Assembly (NCBI GenBank): GCA_025360385.1
Contig: JANYCG010000042.1
Coordinates: 1-37,938, forward strand
Length of the DNA stretch: 37,938 nt
Origin: Burkholderiales bacterium
GTDB lineage: Bacteria; Pseudomonadota; Gammaproteobacteria; Burkholderiales; Burkholderiaceae_C
Direction of reading: 5' to 3'
In this document: piece by piece, positions 24,419-35,666 of the stretch
How the letters are laid out: each line of letters begins with the position of its first letter
How positions within the stretch are numbered: position 1 is the stretch's first letter
Made by a program: the position numbers and the translations under genes
The notes under the pieces: generated by a model
What the model saw: the letters and a program-made list of their open reading frames with translations, nothing else
Told to the model about the DNA's origin: nothing
The model's database searches: none

Positions 24419-25024
24419 TCAGCGTTTTGATTGGCCTATTTGTTTGAGCAATTGCGCCGTCTCAAAAACGGGCAGCCCCATGATGCCAGTGTAAGAGCCA
24501 CTGATATGCGAAATAAAGGCCGCCGCCCCGCCCTGCACCGCATAAGCGCCTGCCTTGCCCAGGGGTTCGCCAGACGCCACATAAGCGCGAATGTCGGCAA
24601 GGCTCACCGGTGCAAAACTCACCCTTGAAACACTCAGGCCCTGGACCCGCCGGAGACCCTTGCCAATGGCCACTGCCGTCAGCACTCTGTGGGTTTTGCC
24701 CGCCAGTTCCGCCAACATGCGCCGTGCATCCGTGGCGTCCACCGGTTTACCATAAATGCGCCGCCCCAGCGCCACGGTGGTGTCGGCGCAAAGCACCGGG
24801 GCCATTGGCAAGCCCCGACTTTGAAGGCGCAACAAAGCCGCGTCCAATTTGAGATTTGTCACGCGTTGTACGTAGGTGGCCGGCGCCTCGCTTGGTCGCT
24901 GGACTTCCAGCGCCTCGGCATCTTCGTCGGCATCTGGCAAGAGCAATTCATGGCGCACGCCGAGTTGCTCCAGCAATTGACGCCTGCGCGGGCTTTGCGA
25001 GGCCAGATAAATGAAATTACCCAT
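24419..25024 (-). CDS. maf: Maf family nucleoside triphosphate pyrophosphatase (YhdE type)
   Basis: Maf proteins hydrolyse non-canonical or excess nucleoside triphosphates; the YhdE subgroup prefers dTTP and UTP. The 201-residue product has the substrate-binding start [19 protein letters not shown], the catalytic [28 protein letters not shown], and the C-terminal [20 protein letters not shown] with [19 protein letters not shown] and the general order match YhdE rather than YceF (7-methyl-GTP). It sits 25 bp after rlmH and one base before rng. Confidence 0.94.
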   Translation of the reverse strand: MGNFIYLASQSPRRRQLLEQLGVRHELLLPDADEDAEALEVQRPSEAPATYVQRVTNLKLDAALLRLQSRGLPMAPVLCADTTVALGRRIYGKPVDATDARRMLAELAGKTHRVLTAVAIGKGLRRVQGLSVSRVSFAPVSLADIRAYVASGEPLGKAGAYAVQGGAAAFISHISGSYTGIMGLPVFETAQLLKQIGQSKR

Positions 25025-25049
25025 GCGACATCACGCGTCAACGGCCAGT

Positions 25050-25517
25050 TTATTCACGGTGGTACGGGTGCCCGGCATTGATCGACCAGGCACGGTACAA
25101 CTGCTCAATCAAAAGCACCCGTGCAAAGGCATGTGGCAGGGTTAAATCCGACAGGCGGATGCGTTCGTGGGCGGCTTGTTTGAAAGCTGGATCCAGGCCG
25201 TCCGGGCCGCCAATCACCAGGGCCACATCGTCGCTGGCAAGTTGCCAGGTTTTTAGCTTGTCTGCCAATGCAGTGGTCGTGACGGCCGCGCCGCGTTCGT
25301 CTAGCGCCACGATTCGGCTGCCTTTGGGAATGACGGCGTCTAGGCGGGCGCGTTCAGCCGCGTACAGCGTGTCGAGGGTTTTAGAGCCGCGCGGCTCCGT
25401 TTTGACGGTTTTGAGTTCGATTTTGAGCTCATGCGGAAACCGCTTGGCGTAATCGTCCCAGGCCGTTTGCGCCCAATCCGGCACCCGTTGCCCGACCGCT
25501 ACGATCATCAGCTTCAC
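25050..25517 (-). CDS. rlmH: 23S rRNA (pseudouridine-1915-N3)-methyltransferase RlmH
   Basis: RlmH is a small SPOUT-class methyltransferase acting on pseudouridine 1915 in helix 69 of 23S rRNA on assembled 70S ribosomes. The 155-residue product has the usual full length, the start [15 protein letters not shown], the SAM-binding knot region [13 protein letters not shown] and the conserved end [18 protein letters not shown]. It lies 11 bp after rsfS, the standard neighbour in most bacteria. Confidence 0.97.
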   Translation of the reverse strand: MKLMIVAVGQRVPDWAQTAWDDYAKRFPHELKIELKTVKTEPRGSKTLDTLYAAERARLDAVIPKGSRIVALDERGAAVTTTALADKLKTWQLASDDVALVIGGPDGLDPAFKQAAHERIRLSDLTLPHAFARVLLIEQLYRAWSINAGHPYHRE

Positions 25518-25528
25518 ACAAGGCCCGA

Positions 25529-26233
25529 TCAGGCGTTGCGCGGCGCAGCTTTTTTGGCAGGCACCTTTTTGGCGGCTGGTTTGGCCGCTACGGCTTTTTT
25601 GGCAGCGGTTTTGACCGGCGCGTTGACCGTCACTTTTTGCACAGCAGCCGCTTTCACGGCGACCTTGGGGGCAGGTGCCCGCTTGGGTGATTTGGCGGGC
25701 ACCGCTTGCGCAGCCAGGTTTTTCTTCACTTGCGCTTTGGACGGAAAGGCCTCTGCAACGCCCTTCTTGGCCGCGCTGGAGCGCTTGATGTCGGGTATTG
25801 GCTTTTTGCCCCCGGTCTTGACCGATTTGGCAGGCGCGACAGCTACTTTAACCTCGGGCTTGGCTGCCCCAAACTTGAGGCGAACCGGCTTGTCGCCCCA
25901 CAGCTCTTCAAGGTTGTAATACTGGCGAAAACTCGGCTGCATCACATGCACCACGGCTGCGCCGCAATCCACGATGATCCACTCGCCATTGGTTTCGCCC
26001 TCGACCCTCGGTTTTGAAAACCCTGCATCACGCACCGCGTCGCGCACGCTGGCAGCCAGCGCCTTGGTTTGCCGGTTGGACGTGCCAGACGCCACGATCA
26101 CCCGCTCAAACAGCGCCGACAGGTGCTCGGTGTCAAACACCTGAATGTCCTGCGCCTTGACGTCTTCGAGCCCATCCACAATGGCACGTTGCAGTTTTTG
26201 AATGTCTTTTTTGGCGGGAATTGAAGTAGTCAT
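25529..26233 (-). CDS. rsfS: Ribosome silencing factor RsfS with long basic C-terminal tail
   Basis: RsfS binds ribosomal protein uL14 and blocks subunit joining in starvation. The product (234 residues from ATG 26233, preceded by an in-frame TTG) has the full RsfS domain in residues about 1-121, including [34 protein letters not shown] and [12 protein letters not shown]. Typical RsfS ends near residue 105-130. Here about 113 further residues are rich in Lys, Ala, Pro and Val with repeated AAKK/PAKK-like motifs (nt 25532-25870), resembling histone H1-like tails. The tail is in frame and ends just before rlmH, so it is not a fused neighbour. Confidence 0.93.
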   Translation of the reverse strand: MTTSIPAKKDIQKLQRAIVDGLEDVKAQDIQVFDTEHLSALFERVIVASGTSNRQTKALAASVRDAVRDAGFSKPRVEGETNGEWIIVDCGAAVVHVMQPSFRQYYNLEELWGDKPVRLKFGAAKPEVKVAVAPAKSVKTGGKKPIPDIKRSSAAKKGVAEAFPSKAQVKKNLAAQAVPAKSPKRAPAPKVAVKAAAVQKVTVNAPVKTAAKKAVAAKPAAKKVPAKKAAPRNA

Positions 26234-26251
26234 CAAGGTGTCTGGTGAGGG

Positions 26252-26875
26252 TTATGGACTGGTTTGGTAAAGCTGATGGTCAACAATATAACGCGCAACG
26301 GCCTGGCCAACCAGTGGGCTGACATCCTGCCGGGCGTGGGCCATGGCGCGAATTTGCGTGGCGCTTTGCCCGCTTGGGGGCAGTTGCAAAGTCAAAAACC
26401 GGGCTTGGGGCCATTTCAGGGGGTCAAACCGGCTGTATGTCCCCGTGGAGTCTTGTCGGTCAGCTATACAAACCGTAGCGCATTGTAACAGATCATGAAT
26501 CCGGTGCCAGCTCGGCAAGGCGAGTGCCTGATCGCCGCCCAGAATCAGGAACCAATCGGTATCCGGGTTTTCGAGTTGCAAGCCGGCCAGGGTGTCCATG
26601 GTGTAGCTCGGGCCAATGCGCCGCGTCTCACGGTCGTCCACCCGCACTTTTCGCAAACCAGAAAAAGCCAGTTCAGCCATCGCGATCCGGTGGACTGCAC
26701 TGCTGAGCCCGCGCGGCTTGTGCCAGGCCGTCCCGGTCACAAGCACCCGCAACTCATCCAAGCCCAGTTGTTCAACCGCCAGCCTGGCAAGGTTCACATG
26801 GGTCAAGTGCGGTGGGTCAAACGCGCCGCCAAACAGGCCGATCCGCCTTCGGGGAGGCACGGGACTTGGCGTCAA
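26252..26875 (-). CDS. nadD: Nicotinate-nucleotide adenylyltransferase NadD
   Basis: NadD forms deamido-NAD from nicotinate mononucleotide and ATP in NAD synthesis. The 207-residue product shows the nucleotidyltransferase signature [20 protein letters not shown], a [17 protein letters not shown] core and the ATP-binding SATQIRA. The start at 26875 is a TTG overlapping the hemF stop (TTGA); a GTG at 26860 is an alternative. Other NadD proteins begin just before RIGLFGG, so both fit. It is followed by rsfS after 18 bp, a widely conserved pair. Confidence 0.95.
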   Translation of the reverse strand: MTPSPVPPRRRIGLFGGAFDPPHLTHVNLARLAVEQLGLDELRVLVTGTAWHKPRGLSSAVHRIAMAELAFSGLRKVRVDDRETRRIGPSYTMDTLAGLQLENPDTDWFLILGGDQALALPSWHRIHDLLQCATVCIADRQDSTGTYSRFDPLKWPQARFLTLQLPPSGQSATQIRAMAHARQDVSPLVGQAVARYIVDHQLYQTSP

Positions 26876-27837
26876 ACCCAGTCCTTCCCGATCAAGAACC
26901 GGGTAGTCAAATCGGCTTCAGGCGACCCGACCTGCGGCTCTTGCTGATAGGCCCAGCTCGCCAGGGGCGGCATCGACATCAAAATGGACTCGGTGCGCCC
27001 GCCCGATTGCAAACCAAAATGAGTGCCTCGGTCCCAAACCAGGTTGAACTCCACATAACGGCCCCGTCGGTAGAGCTGGAAATCGCGCTGGCGCTGGCCA
27101 AATTCCTGGTTTTTCCGGCGTTCGACAATCGGCAAATAAGCCGCCAAAAACGCATCCCCGACCGACTGGATTAAAGCAAAGCCCCTGTCAAAACCGCCTT
27201 CTGCAAAGTCATCAAAAAAGATGCCGCCAATGCCACGGGGCTCCTGGCGATGTTTCAGATAGAAATACTGGTCGCACCAGGCTTTGTATTTGGGGTATTT
27301 GTCGATGCCGAAGGCTTCCAGCGCCGCCTGGCAGGTGTGATGAAAGTGGACTGCGTCGTCTTCAAACCCGTAATAGGGCGTCAAGTCCATGCCGCCGCCA
27401 AACCAACAGCTGGGTGCGCCACTGGCCGCCGTGGCGCTGATCATGCGGACATTCATATGCACCGTGGGCACGTAGGGATTGCGCGGGTGGAACACCAGTG
27501 ACACCCCCATGGCCTCAAACGGCGCACCGCTCAACTCTGGACGCGTCTGCGTGGCCGAGGTCGGCAGGTGGGGCCCGCGAACCTGGGAAAAGCCGCAGCC
27601 CGCGCGTTCAAACACCCGGCCGCCTTCCAGAATTTGCGTGATGCCGTCACCCTGTAACACCTCGCCAGGCGCTTTGGACCAGGCATCGGCCTTGAACGGC
27701 GAGCCATCGATTTGCGCAATGGCCGTGGTGATGCGGCTCTGCAGACCCCGCAAATAGGCGCGCACAAGCGTGGCCGACGCCGCTGCGGCAACGCCACCCG
27801 GCACCGTTGGATTGGCTACGGCAGGCACAGGTTGCAT
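26872..27837 (-). CDS. hemF: Oxygen-dependent coproporphyrinogen III oxidase
   Basis: HemF uses O2 to decarboxylate two propionates of coproporphyrinogen III in heme synthesis, which implies an aerobic lifestyle. The 321-residue product has the family's [34 protein letters not shown], the active-site stretch [36 protein letters not shown] and [21 protein letters not shown] variable Ala/Val-rich N-terminus of about 25 residues precedes the domain. The ATG shares one base with the purD stop (TGATG). Confidence 0.97.
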   Translation of the reverse strand: MQPVPAVANPTVPGGVAAAASATLVRAYLRGLQSRITTAIAQIDGSPFKADAWSKAPGEVLQGDGITQILEGGRVFERAGCGFSQVRGPHLPTSATQTRPELSGAPFEAMGVSLVFHPRNPYVPTVHMNVRMISATAASGAPSCWFGGGMDLTPYYGFEDDAVHFHHTCQAALEAFGIDKYPKYKAWCDQYFYLKHRQEPRGIGGIFFDDFAEGGFDRGFALIQSVGDAFLAAYLPIVERRKNQEFGQRQRDFQLYRRGRYVEFNLVWDRGTHFGLQSGGRTESILMSMPPLASWAYQQEPQVGSPEADLTTRFLIGKDWV

Positions 27838-29129
27838 CAGCGCTTCACCGCCCGGTGCCCGATGTCAGTGCGGTATTGCTGGCCGTCAAACTGAATGCCA
27901 GCGGCGATTTCATAGGCGCGTTGCTGCGCCAGTTTGACTTTGTCGGCCAGCACCGTCACACACAAGACCCGGCCACCTGAGGTTTGCAGCTTGCCATCGA
28001 CCTGCTGCGTGCCCGCATGGAACACCACGGCGTCGTCCGTATCGACTGGCAGACCAGTGATGACATCACCTTTGCGCGGGTTGGCCGGGTAACCCTGCGC
28101 GGCCATCACCACCCCCAGCGCACAACGCCGATCCCATTCAAGGTCCACCTGGTCGAGCCGGCCATGTGGCCCAGGCTCGGTGGCGGCCATCAGCACATCG
28201 ACCAGATCCGTCTTGAGCCGCATCATGATGGGCTGCGCCTCCGGATCGCCCATGCGGCAATTGAACTCCAGCGTTTTGACGCCGCCCTGCGCGTCAATCA
28301 TCAGGCCCGCATAAAGGAAGCCGGTGTAGGGAATGCCGTCTTTTTCCATGCCCCGCACCGTGGGCAAAATCACCTCGCGCATGGCGCGCGCGTGGACATC
28401 GGGGGTGACCACGGGCGCAGGTGAATACGCGCCCATGCCGCCAGTGTTGGGGCCCAAATCCCCGGCCAGCAATCGTTTATGGTCTTGCGACGTGGCCAGG
28501 GCCACAACGTTTTTGCCATCCACCATCACGATGAAGCTGGCCTCTTCACCTTGCAGAAACTCTTCAATCACCACCCTGGCGCCGCCTTGGTTATGGGCCA
28601 CGCCCAGGGTGTTGTCCAGCAGCATGAAGTCCACCGCGTCATGCGCCTCCTGGGCCGTCATGGCCACGACCACGCCTTTGCCCGCCGCCAGGCCGTCGGC
28701 CTTGACGACGATGGGTGCGCCCATGGCGTCCACATAGGCGTGGGCCTTGGCCGGGTCTGAAAACGCCTCGAACGCCGCTGTGGGAATGCCATGGCGCTTC
28801 ATGAAGGTTTTGGAAAAAGCTTTAGAGCTTTCCAACTGCGCCGCCGCCTGGGTTGGGCCAAACACGCGCAGGCCGTGGGCGCGAAACTCGTCAACCACCC
28901 CGGCGGCCAACGGGCCTTCAGGCCCCACCACCGTAACCGCTATCTTTTCAGAAGCAGCCCAGGCCCGCAGCGATGGAACTTGCGTGATGTTGATGCATTC
29001 AAACCGGGAATCCAGCAAAGTGCCGCCATTGCCGGGCGCGACAAACACTTTTTGCACCTTGGGCGACTGCGCCAGCTTCCAGGCCAGGGCATGTTCCCGC
29101 CCGCCGCCACCAATCACCAATACTTTCAT
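27837..29129 (-). CDS. purD: Phosphoribosylamine-glycine ligase
   Basis: PurD is the ATP-grasp enzyme for the second step of purine synthesis. The product (430 residues) starts [20 protein letters not shown]. It carries [16 protein letters not shown], the ATP-grasp signature [45 protein letters not shown] and the metal site [16 protein letters not shown] reading frame extending to 29201 adds a Lys-rich stretch that homologues lack; ATG 29129 with AGGGA just upstream is preferred. It lies 68 bp after yebC and is coupled to hemF. Confidence 0.97.
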   Translation of the reverse strand: MKVLVIGGGGREHALAWKLAQSPKVQKVFVAPGNGGTLLDSRFECINITQVPSLRAWAASEKIAVTVVGPEGPLAAGVVDEFRAHGLRVFGPTQAAAQLESSKAFSKTFMKRHGIPTAAFEAFSDPAKAHAYVDAMGAPIVVKADGLAAGKGVVVAMTAQEAHDAVDFMLLDNTLGVAHNQGGARVVIEEFLQGEEASFIVMVDGKNVVALATSQDHKRLLAGDLGPNTGGMGAYSPAPVVTPDVHARAMREVILPTVRGMEKDGIPYTGFLYAGLMIDAQGGVKTLEFNCRMGDPEAQPIMMRLKTDLVDVLMAATEPGPHGRLDQVDLEWDRRCALGVVMAAQGYPANPRKGDVITGLPVDTDDAVVFHAGTQQVDGKLQTSGGRVLCVTVLADKVKLAQQRAYEIAAGIQFDGQQYRTDIGHRAVKR

Positions 29130-29197
29130 TCCCTGATTTTCATTTTTATGTTTCGCCAAAATTTCCCCTGGTTTGTCTTTTTTTTGCAGTTGTGCAG

Positions 29198-29917
29198 TCA
29201 CAGCGCTGCATTGTGAAAAATGTCCTGCACGTCGTCCAAGTCCTCCAATATGTCGAGCAATTTTTGCATCCGAATTGCGTCGTCACCCGTCAGTTCAATC
29301 GTGTTTTCAGCCCGCATGGTGATTTCAGCCAGCGCCGATTTAAAACCGGATTTTTCAAGGCTGTTTTTGATGCCCTCAAACTCTGTGTACGGCGTCAGGA
29401 CCTCGATGGCACCGTCGTCGTCGGCAATCACGTCGTCGGCACCTGCCTCCAACGCCGCTTCCATCAATTTGTCTTCGGGCGTGCCAGGCGCAAAAACGAG
29501 TTGGCCGCAGTGTTTGAACTGGAACGCCACAGAACCCGCCGTGCCCATGTTGCCGCCATGTTTGCTGAAGGCGTGGCGCACCTCGGCCACGGTGCGCACT
29601 TTGTTGTCGGTCATGGTGTCCACGATGATGGCGGCACCGCCAATGCCATACCCTTCATAACGAATCTCTTCATAACTCACGCCTTCGAGCGTGCCGGTGG
29701 CTTTTTCGATGTTGCGTTTGACAGTGTCAATCGGCAAATTGGCGGCCTTGGCCTTTTCAACCGCCAGGCGCAGGCGCGGGTTGATGCTCAAGTCGCCGCC
29801 GCCCAGGCGTGCGGCCACCATGATTTCGCGAATGACGCGGGTCCAAATCTTGCCCCGCTTTTCGTCCTGGCGGCCTTTTCGGTGCTGAATATTGGCCCAT
29901 TTACTGTGTCCTGCCAC
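29198..29917 (-). CDS. yebC: YebC/TACO1-family protein
   Basis: YebC-family proteins are about 240 residues, long annotated as transcriptional regulators. More recent work on the family points to a role in translation of difficult (e.g. proline-rich) stretches. The product begins [20 protein letters not shown] and contains [20 protein letters not shown] (written [20 protein letters not shown] here), [36 protein letters not shown] and [16 protein letters not shown]. The GTG at 29917 with AAGGA 4 nt upstream is the likely start, rather than the TTG at 29923. It heads the long leftward housekeeping operon. Confidence 0.95.
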   Translation of the reverse strand: MAGHSKWANIQHRKGRQDEKRGKIWTRVIREIMVAARLGGGDLSINPRLRLAVEKAKAANLPIDTVKRNIEKATGTLEGVSYEEIRYEGYGIGGAAIIVDTMTDNKVRTVAEVRHAFSKHGGNMGTAGSVAFQFKHCGQLVFAPGTPEDKLMEAALEAGADDVIADDDGAIEVLTPYTEFEGIKNSLEKSGFKSALAEITMRAENTIELTGDDAIRMQKLLDILEDLDDVQDIFHNAAL

Positions 29918-29930
29918 GCGCAATCCTTCA

Positions 29931-29948
29931 AAAGTTCGCCAAAGTTCG
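29931..29948. promoter_or_regulatory. Direct repeat in the yebC-yjgR divergent gap
   Basis: AAAGTTCG occurs at 29931-29938 and 29941-29948, a 10-bp period (about one helical turn), in the 67-bp gap that must hold promoters for both divergent genes. It could be an operator for a regulator binding one DNA face. No known regulator site was recognised, and the left copy lies close to the yebC ribosome binding site. Confidence 0.3.
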
Positions 29949-29984
29949 TTAACCTAGGGGCTGATTGTACTTTTTGGGCTTGAC

Positions 29985-31649
29985 ATGGCATCTTCGAGCG
30001 ACGCATCGGCCACCACCCTGGCAAACACCCTGGCGGATGGCATCCTGATTGGCAAGCATGGCGACATTGAATGCCGCCTGTTGCCAGACAAAGCCAACCG
30101 CCACGGCCTGATCACCGGAGCCACCGGCACGGGCAAAACCATCACCCTGCAAACCATGGCAGAAGGGTTCTCCAAAATCGGCGTGCCGGTGTTCATGGCC
30201 GACGTGAAGGGCGACCTCACGGGCATCTCCCAAGCCGGAGTTGTTGGGGAAAAACTCTCGAAAGTCCTCCAGGAACGTGCATTGTCAGCTCCAGAATCAA
30301 TAGCATGTGCCACCACGTTGTGGGACGTGTTCGGCGAACAGGGCCACCCGGCGCGCGCCACCGTCAGCGACCTGGGTCCCCTGCTGCTGGGCCGTATGCT
30401 TGACTTGAATGACACCCAGGCCGGCGTGCTGAACCTGGTGTTCAAAATTGCCGACGACAACGCCCTTTTGCTGCTGGACATGAAAGACCTGCGGGCCATG
30501 TTGCAGTATGTGGGTGACAACGCGAAAGACTTCACCACCCAATATGGCAATGTCAGCGCGGCCAGCATTGGTGCCATCCAGCGCGGTTTGCTGCAAATTG
30601 AGTCGCAGGGTGGCACCCAGTTTTTTGGCGAGCCCATGCTGAACATCAACGACTTCATGCAGACCGCAGCCGCAGGCACCGCTGGCTCCCATGGCAAAGG
30701 CATCATCAACATCCTTGCTGCCGACAAACTGCTCAACGCGCCGCGCCTGTACGCCACCTTTTTGCTGTGGATGTTGTCCGAGCTGTATGAACAGTTGCCC
30801 GAGGTTGGCGACCTGGACAAACCCAAGCTGGTGTTTTTCTTCGACGAAGCTCACCTCTTGTTCAACGAAGCGCCCAAGGTGCTGGTTGAACGCATTGAAC
30901 TCGTGGTGCGTCTGGTGCGCTCCAAGGGCGTGGGCGTATTTTTTGTCACGCAAAACCCGCTAGACATCCCCGATTCGGTGTTGGCGCAGTTGGGCAACCG
31001 GGTGCAACACGCCTTGCGGGCTTTCACACCGCGCGACCAAAAAGCCGTCAAAGCCACAGCCCAGACCCTGCGGCAAAAGCCGGGGCTGGACATTGAAGCG
31101 GCCATCACCGAACTGGCCGTGGGTGAAGCCCTGATCAGCCTGCTCGACGCCAAAGGCCGCCCCAGTGTGACCGAGCGGGTTTTTGTGTTGCCCCCCGGCA
31201 GCCAGATTGGCCCTATCAGCCCGGCACAGCGCCAGAGCCTGATGCAAAACTCGCTGGTCGCCGGGGTCTATGAAAAGGCAGAAGACCGCGAATCAGCCTA
31301 TGAAAAACTCAAAGGCCGCGCGGGTGCATCCGGCACGTCTGGCACGTCCGGCACCGCTGGCAACACAGCGGGCGCGGGCGGACAAGCTGGCGGACTAGCT
31401 GGCGGCGGGGCCAGCACCACCATGGGGGCGCCGATCAGTGCCGGTACCAGCCCGGCGGGCGAATCGGGCGGCGGCCTGCTGGGCGGCCTGAGCGACGTCT
31501 TGTTCGGCACCACCGGCCCGCGTGGCGGCGTGCATGATGGCCTGGCCCAAAGCATGGCCCGCTCGGCTGTGCGCACCATGGGCTCGACGGTCGGGCGGGA
31601 AATCATTCGCGGCGTGCTGGGCAGCCTGTTTGGCGGCAGAAAACGCTAA
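29985..31649 (+). CDS. yjgR: HerA-like P-loop ATPase, YjgR (DUF853) family
   Basis: This 554-residue homologue of E. coli YjgR is a predicted HerA/FtsK-like NTPase of poorly known role. Visible are Walker A GATGTGKT (residues 45-52), [34 protein letters not shown], Walker [38 protein letters not shown] with [18 protein letters not shown], and a C-terminal [20 protein letters not shown] with SLFGGRKR. Compared with the roughly 500-residue E. coli protein it has a longer low-complexity Gly/Ala/Ser/Thr linker (about residues 445-500, with GTSGTSGT). It stands alone, divergent from yebC and 51 bp before urc1. Confidence 0.9.
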   Translation: MASSSDASATTLANTLADGILIGKHGDIECRLLPDKANRHGLITGATGTGKTITLQTMAEGFSKIGVPVFMADVKGDLTGISQAGVVGEKLSKVLQERALSAPESIACATTLWDVFGEQGHPARATVSDLGPLLLGRMLDLNDTQAGVLNLVFKIADDNALLLLDMKDLRAMLQYVGDNAKDFTTQYGNVSAASIGAIQRGLLQIESQGGTQFFGEPMLNINDFMQTAAAGTAGSHGKGIINILAADKLLNAPRLYATFLLWMLSELYEQLPEVGDLDKPKLVFFFDEAHLLFNEAPKVLVERIELVVRLVRSKGVGVFFVTQNPLDIPDSVLAQLGNRVQHALRAFTPRDQKAVKATAQTLRQKPGLDIEAAITELAVGEALISLLDAKGRPSVTERVFVLPPGSQIGPISPAQRQSLMQNSLVAGVYEKAEDRESAYEKLKGRAGASGTSGTSGTAGNTAGAGGQAGGLAGGGASTTMGAPISAGTSPAGESGGGLLGGLSDVLFGTTGPRGGVHDGLAQSMARSAVRTMGSTVGREIIRGVLGSLFGGRKR

Positions 31650-31700
31650 GCACCATCCTGCCGCAGCACCTCTGGCCACACCATTGACAAAGGACAACCC

Positions 31701-32969
<1,269 letters not shown>

Positions 32970-33004
32970 GCCAGCTTTCACTTTAAGGGGCCAGCTTTCC
33001 AGAT

Positions 33005-33021
33005 GCTATTAATTCGATAAC
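33005..33021. repeat. Possible degenerate palindromic-repeat remnant before urc4
   Basis: GCTATTAATTCGATAAC matches the inner arm region of the element at 4128-4144 at 13 of 17 positions and ends 13 bp before the urc4 ATG at 33035. It sits in a 65-bp gap that also has a 10-bp direct repeat GCCAGCTTTC (32970-32979 and 32990-32999). Similarity is short, so membership in the same family is tentative. Confidence 0.3.
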
Positions 33022-33034
33022 TACATACGCAGCA

Positions 33035-34282
33035 ATGACAGGGACTTTCACCACTTTACGCAATACAAACACGATCCGGGCACGGGCAGAGGCTTTGCTG
33101 GCCCGTGCTCGCGCCGGGCAGTCTGCGTTCTTCACCGTCAATGACAGTGCCATGGCTTCGGTTGCCCAAGGGGTGGCCGACACCACGCGCCAGCATTACC
33201 CCAGCCTGGAGATCCCCTACCACAGCCGCTGGCGGCATTTTGAGGCGGGTGGCCTGAACCGGCTGGCGCGTTTAAATGACGAGCTGGGCAAAGTCTCGGC
33301 CGCCAAACGGGCCCGCGCGCAGATTGACCTGGTCATCGTCAGCGTGCTGCTGGACGCCGGTGCCGGCCCTGGCTGGCGCTACTTGGACGCCCGCAGCGGC
33401 CAGACCTTCACCCGCTCCGAAGGCCTGGGTGTGGCCAGCTTCAACGCCTTCACGACCGGCCTGTTTTCCAGCAAACCGACGCAGCCCTGCCAGGCCGATT
33501 CCGCTGGTTTGCGGGCCCTCACGGCGCGGCAATTGGGTGACGCGTTTCAGGTCAGCAAAGACAATTTGCTGGTCGGCCTGGAGGGCCGCGCCGCCCTGCT
33601 TCGCCGCCTGGGCGAGGTGATGGCAGCCCAGCCCGGCGTGTTTGGCGGCGCAGGGGGGCAATGCAGGCCAGGGCGGCTGTATGACCACCTGCTGGCAGCC
33701 GCCGCATCCGACCCAGACAATACCGCTGCGCCGTCGATTGCCGCCCACGACATCCTGTCCACCTTGCTGGCGGCCTTGTCGTCCATCTGGCCCGCGCAAA
33801 ACGTCATTCAAACTGACGCTGGCCCAGTCGCATTGGGTGATTGCTGGCCGCATCCAGCCGTGCCAGGCGACGGCTGGATGCCCTTCCACAAACTCTCGCA
33901 ATGGCTGACCTACTCGTTGCTGGAGCCGTTTGAATGGGCCGGTGTGACCGTCAACGGTCTGGACGCCCTGACGGGCCTGCCCGAGTACCGCAACGGTGGC
34001 CTGTTGCTGGACGGCGGCGTGTTGCAATTCAAGCAAGCCGACCTGGCAAGCCAGACCTACCACGCAGGCGACGCGCTGATCGTCGAATGGCGCGCCCTGA
34101 CCGTCGCGCTGCTGGATGAACTGGCCCCGCTGGTGCGTGCCACCTTGGGGCTGACCGCCGCACAAATGCCGCTGGCCTGTGTGCTGGAAGGCGGCACCTG
34201 GGCCGCAGGTCGGGCGCTGGCCCAGCAATTGCGCGGTGGCTCGCCACCCTTGAATATTGAGAGCGACGGAACCGTTTTTTAA
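33035..34282 (+). CDS. urc4: URC4/urg3 family protein (DUF1688)
   Basis: Urc4 is required for uracil use as nitrogen source through the URC pathway; its exact reaction is not settled. The 415-residue product is recognisable from SLEIPYHSRWRHFEAGGLNR, VSVLLDAGAGPGWRYLDARS, GLGVASFNAFTTGLFS, DGWMPFHKLSQWLTYSLLEP and FEWAGVTVNGLDALTGLPEY, with VEWRALTVALLDELAPLVR near the end. It lies 65 bp after urc1. No clear Shine-Dalgarno precedes the ATG; a repeat-like palindrome lies just upstream. After it the pyrimidine cluster is interrupted by a restriction-modification pair before upp. Confidence 0.9.
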   Translation: MTGTFTTLRNTNTIRARAEALLARARAGQSAFFTVNDSAMASVAQGVADTTRQHYPSLEIPYHSRWRHFEAGGLNRLARLNDELGKVSAAKRARAQIDLVIVSVLLDAGAGPGWRYLDARSGQTFTRSEGLGVASFNAFTTGLFSSKPTQPCQADSAGLRALTARQLGDAFQVSKDNLLVGLEGRAALLRRLGEVMAAQPGVFGGAGGQCRPGRLYDHLLAAAASDPDNTAAPSIAAHDILSTLLAALSSIWPAQNVIQTDAGPVALGDCWPHPAVPGDGWMPFHKLSQWLTYSLLEPFEWAGVTVNGLDALTGLPEYRNGGLLLDGGVLQFKQADLASQTYHAGDALIVEWRALTVALLDELAPLVRATLGLTAAQMPLACVLEGGTWAAGRALAQQLRGGSPPLNIESDGTVF

Positions 34283-34319
34283 GCAACTGGCAGGCATCGA
34301 TTTCATTTTTTTCTACTCA

Positions 34320-34343
34320 AAGGTACCACTCTCTCTAAGGTAC
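34320..34343. promoter_or_regulatory. Repeat upstream of the methyltransferase gene, possible operator/promoter
   Basis: In the 94-bp AT-rich gap between urc4 and the methyltransferase, AAGGTAC occurs at 34320-34326 and 34337-34343 (17-bp period). The same bases also give an inverted repeat GTACC-N11-GGTAC (34323-34343). Restriction-modification genes are often autoregulated from such sites by the methyltransferase or a controller protein; no controller gene is present here. Function is a guess. Confidence 0.35.
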
Positions 34344-34376
34344 AGTGTGAGTCAACTGACGGTCGAACGACGATTT

Positions 34377-35666
34377 ATGACGCCATCTCAAACAACCAAA
34401 AAGCGCCCCGTTGGCATAGACCTTTTTGCGGGCGCTGGCGGTATGTCGCTTGGTTTCGAGCAAGCCGGCTTTGATATCGCGGCAGCCGTAGAAATTGACC
34501 CTGTCCACTGCGCCGTTCACGAATACAACTTTCCAAAAACAACGGTGATATGTGCCAGTGTTGTTGATATTTCGGGTGAAGAAATTAGAAAAAAAGCGGG
34601 TTTGGATAAAATTGATATCGACGTGGTTTTCGGAGGCGCCCCTTGCCAAGGCTTTTCACTTATCGGCAAACGTGCGCTGGATGACCCACGCAACCAACTT
34701 GTCTTTCATTTCGTCCGGATCGTCAAAGAACTACAGCCAAAATACTGTGTCTTTGAAAATGTCAAAGGCTTAACGCTTGGCAAGCATGCAAAATTCTTGC
34801 AAGAACTCATTGATGCAATTGAGGAAGCTGGTTACGACATTTTGCAGCCCTACCGAGTTTTGAACGCAGCTGACTATGGCGTGCCACAAGACCGTCATCG
34901 CCTGTTCCTGATCGGTACACGACGCAGCCTGAAAATTCCTGACTATCCTCTGCCGGTCAAACCCAGGGTTACTGTTTGGGACGCGATTGGAGATTTGCCC
35001 GATGCGGATGAATTTGCAGAGTTAAACAGCACTGACGAAGTATCCACTGCGTGGACAAGCAAATCCCGCTACGCACGCAAACTTCGCGCGCTGCAACCCG
35101 ACGCCAGCAACTTTGCTTATGAACGCAATTTCAACAAAAATTTGCTTTCGTCGAGTTTAAGAACCGAGCACAGCGCCCTTTCACGGACTCGCTTTCTTGC
35201 CACTGTCCATGGAAAGACTGAAGCGGTAAGTCGGTTTCGCAAACTCCCTCCCGACGGGCTATGCAATACCTTGCGCGCGGGTACTGACAGCGCCCGCGGC
35301 GCATTCACATCGCCACGACCCATACATCCTTTTCTGCCACGGGTCATCACCGTTCGTGAAGCCGCGCGCCTGCATTCTTACCCAGATTGGTTTCGCTTTC
35401 ACATGACCAAATGGCACGGTTTCCGTCAGATCGGCAACAGCGTTCCCCCCTTGCTGGCACGCGCCGTTGCCAGCAAAATTATCGAAGCCATGGATATCCA
35501 ACCCACGAAGCCATGGCAAGTGATTCAAACAGGCGATCCCGCGTTGTTGTCGTTCTTTATGGGTGATGCGGCTCGCTACTTTCGAGTGCCACGCAACACT
35601 ATCGCTCAGCGCATCCGCAAACCAGACTCAAACCAAATATCTCTTCTGGACGAAGCTTATGCCTGA
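34377..35666 (+). CDS. DNA (cytosine-5-)-methyltransferase of a type II restriction-modification system
   Basis: The product (429 residues from ATG 34377) has the ordered C5-methyltransferase motifs. These are I GIDLFAGAGGMSLGFEQAGF (SAM binding), IV GGAPCQGFS with catalytic Cys90, VI ENVKG (127-131), VIII DYGVPQDRHRLFLIGTR, then a variable target-recognition region, IX ITVREAARLHSYPDWF and X RQIGNSVPPLLARAV. About 45 residues follow motif X. The reading frame extends back to 34257, but that part overlaps urc4 and precedes the family start. It overlaps the endonuclease gene by 8 bp. The stretch is visibly more AT-rich than flanking pyrimidine genes, which fits horizontal acquisition. The recognition sequence cannot be read from the protein. 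Confidence 0.93.
   Translation: MTPSQTTKKRPVGIDLFAGAGGMSLGFEQAGFDIAAAVEIDPVHCAVHEYNFPKTTVICASVVDISGEEIRKKAGLDKIDIDVVFGGAPCQGFSLIGKRALDDPRNQLVFHFVRIVKELQPKYCVFENVKGLTLGKHAKFLQELIDAIEEAGYDILQPYRVLNAADYGVPQDRHRLFLIGTRRSLKIPDYPLPVKPRVTVWDAIGDLPDADEFAELNSTDEVSTAWTSKSRYARKLRALQPDASNFAYERNFNKNLLSSSLRTEHSALSRTRFLATVHGKTEAVSRFRKLPPDGLCNTLRAGTDSARGAFTSPRPIHPFLPRVITVREAARLHSYPDWFRFHMTKWHGFRQIGNSVPPLLARAVASKIIEAMDIQPTKPWQVIQTGDPALLSFFMGDAARYFRVPRNTIAQRIRKPDSNQISLLDEAYA

Noticed and set aside
30271-30310. Possible further copy of the palindromic repeat inside yjgR (minus-strand TGCTATTGATTC)
   Set aside because: The surrounding protein segment aligns in length with E. coli YjgR as recalled, with no insertion, and similarity to the element is limited to a 7-mer core plus scattered matches.
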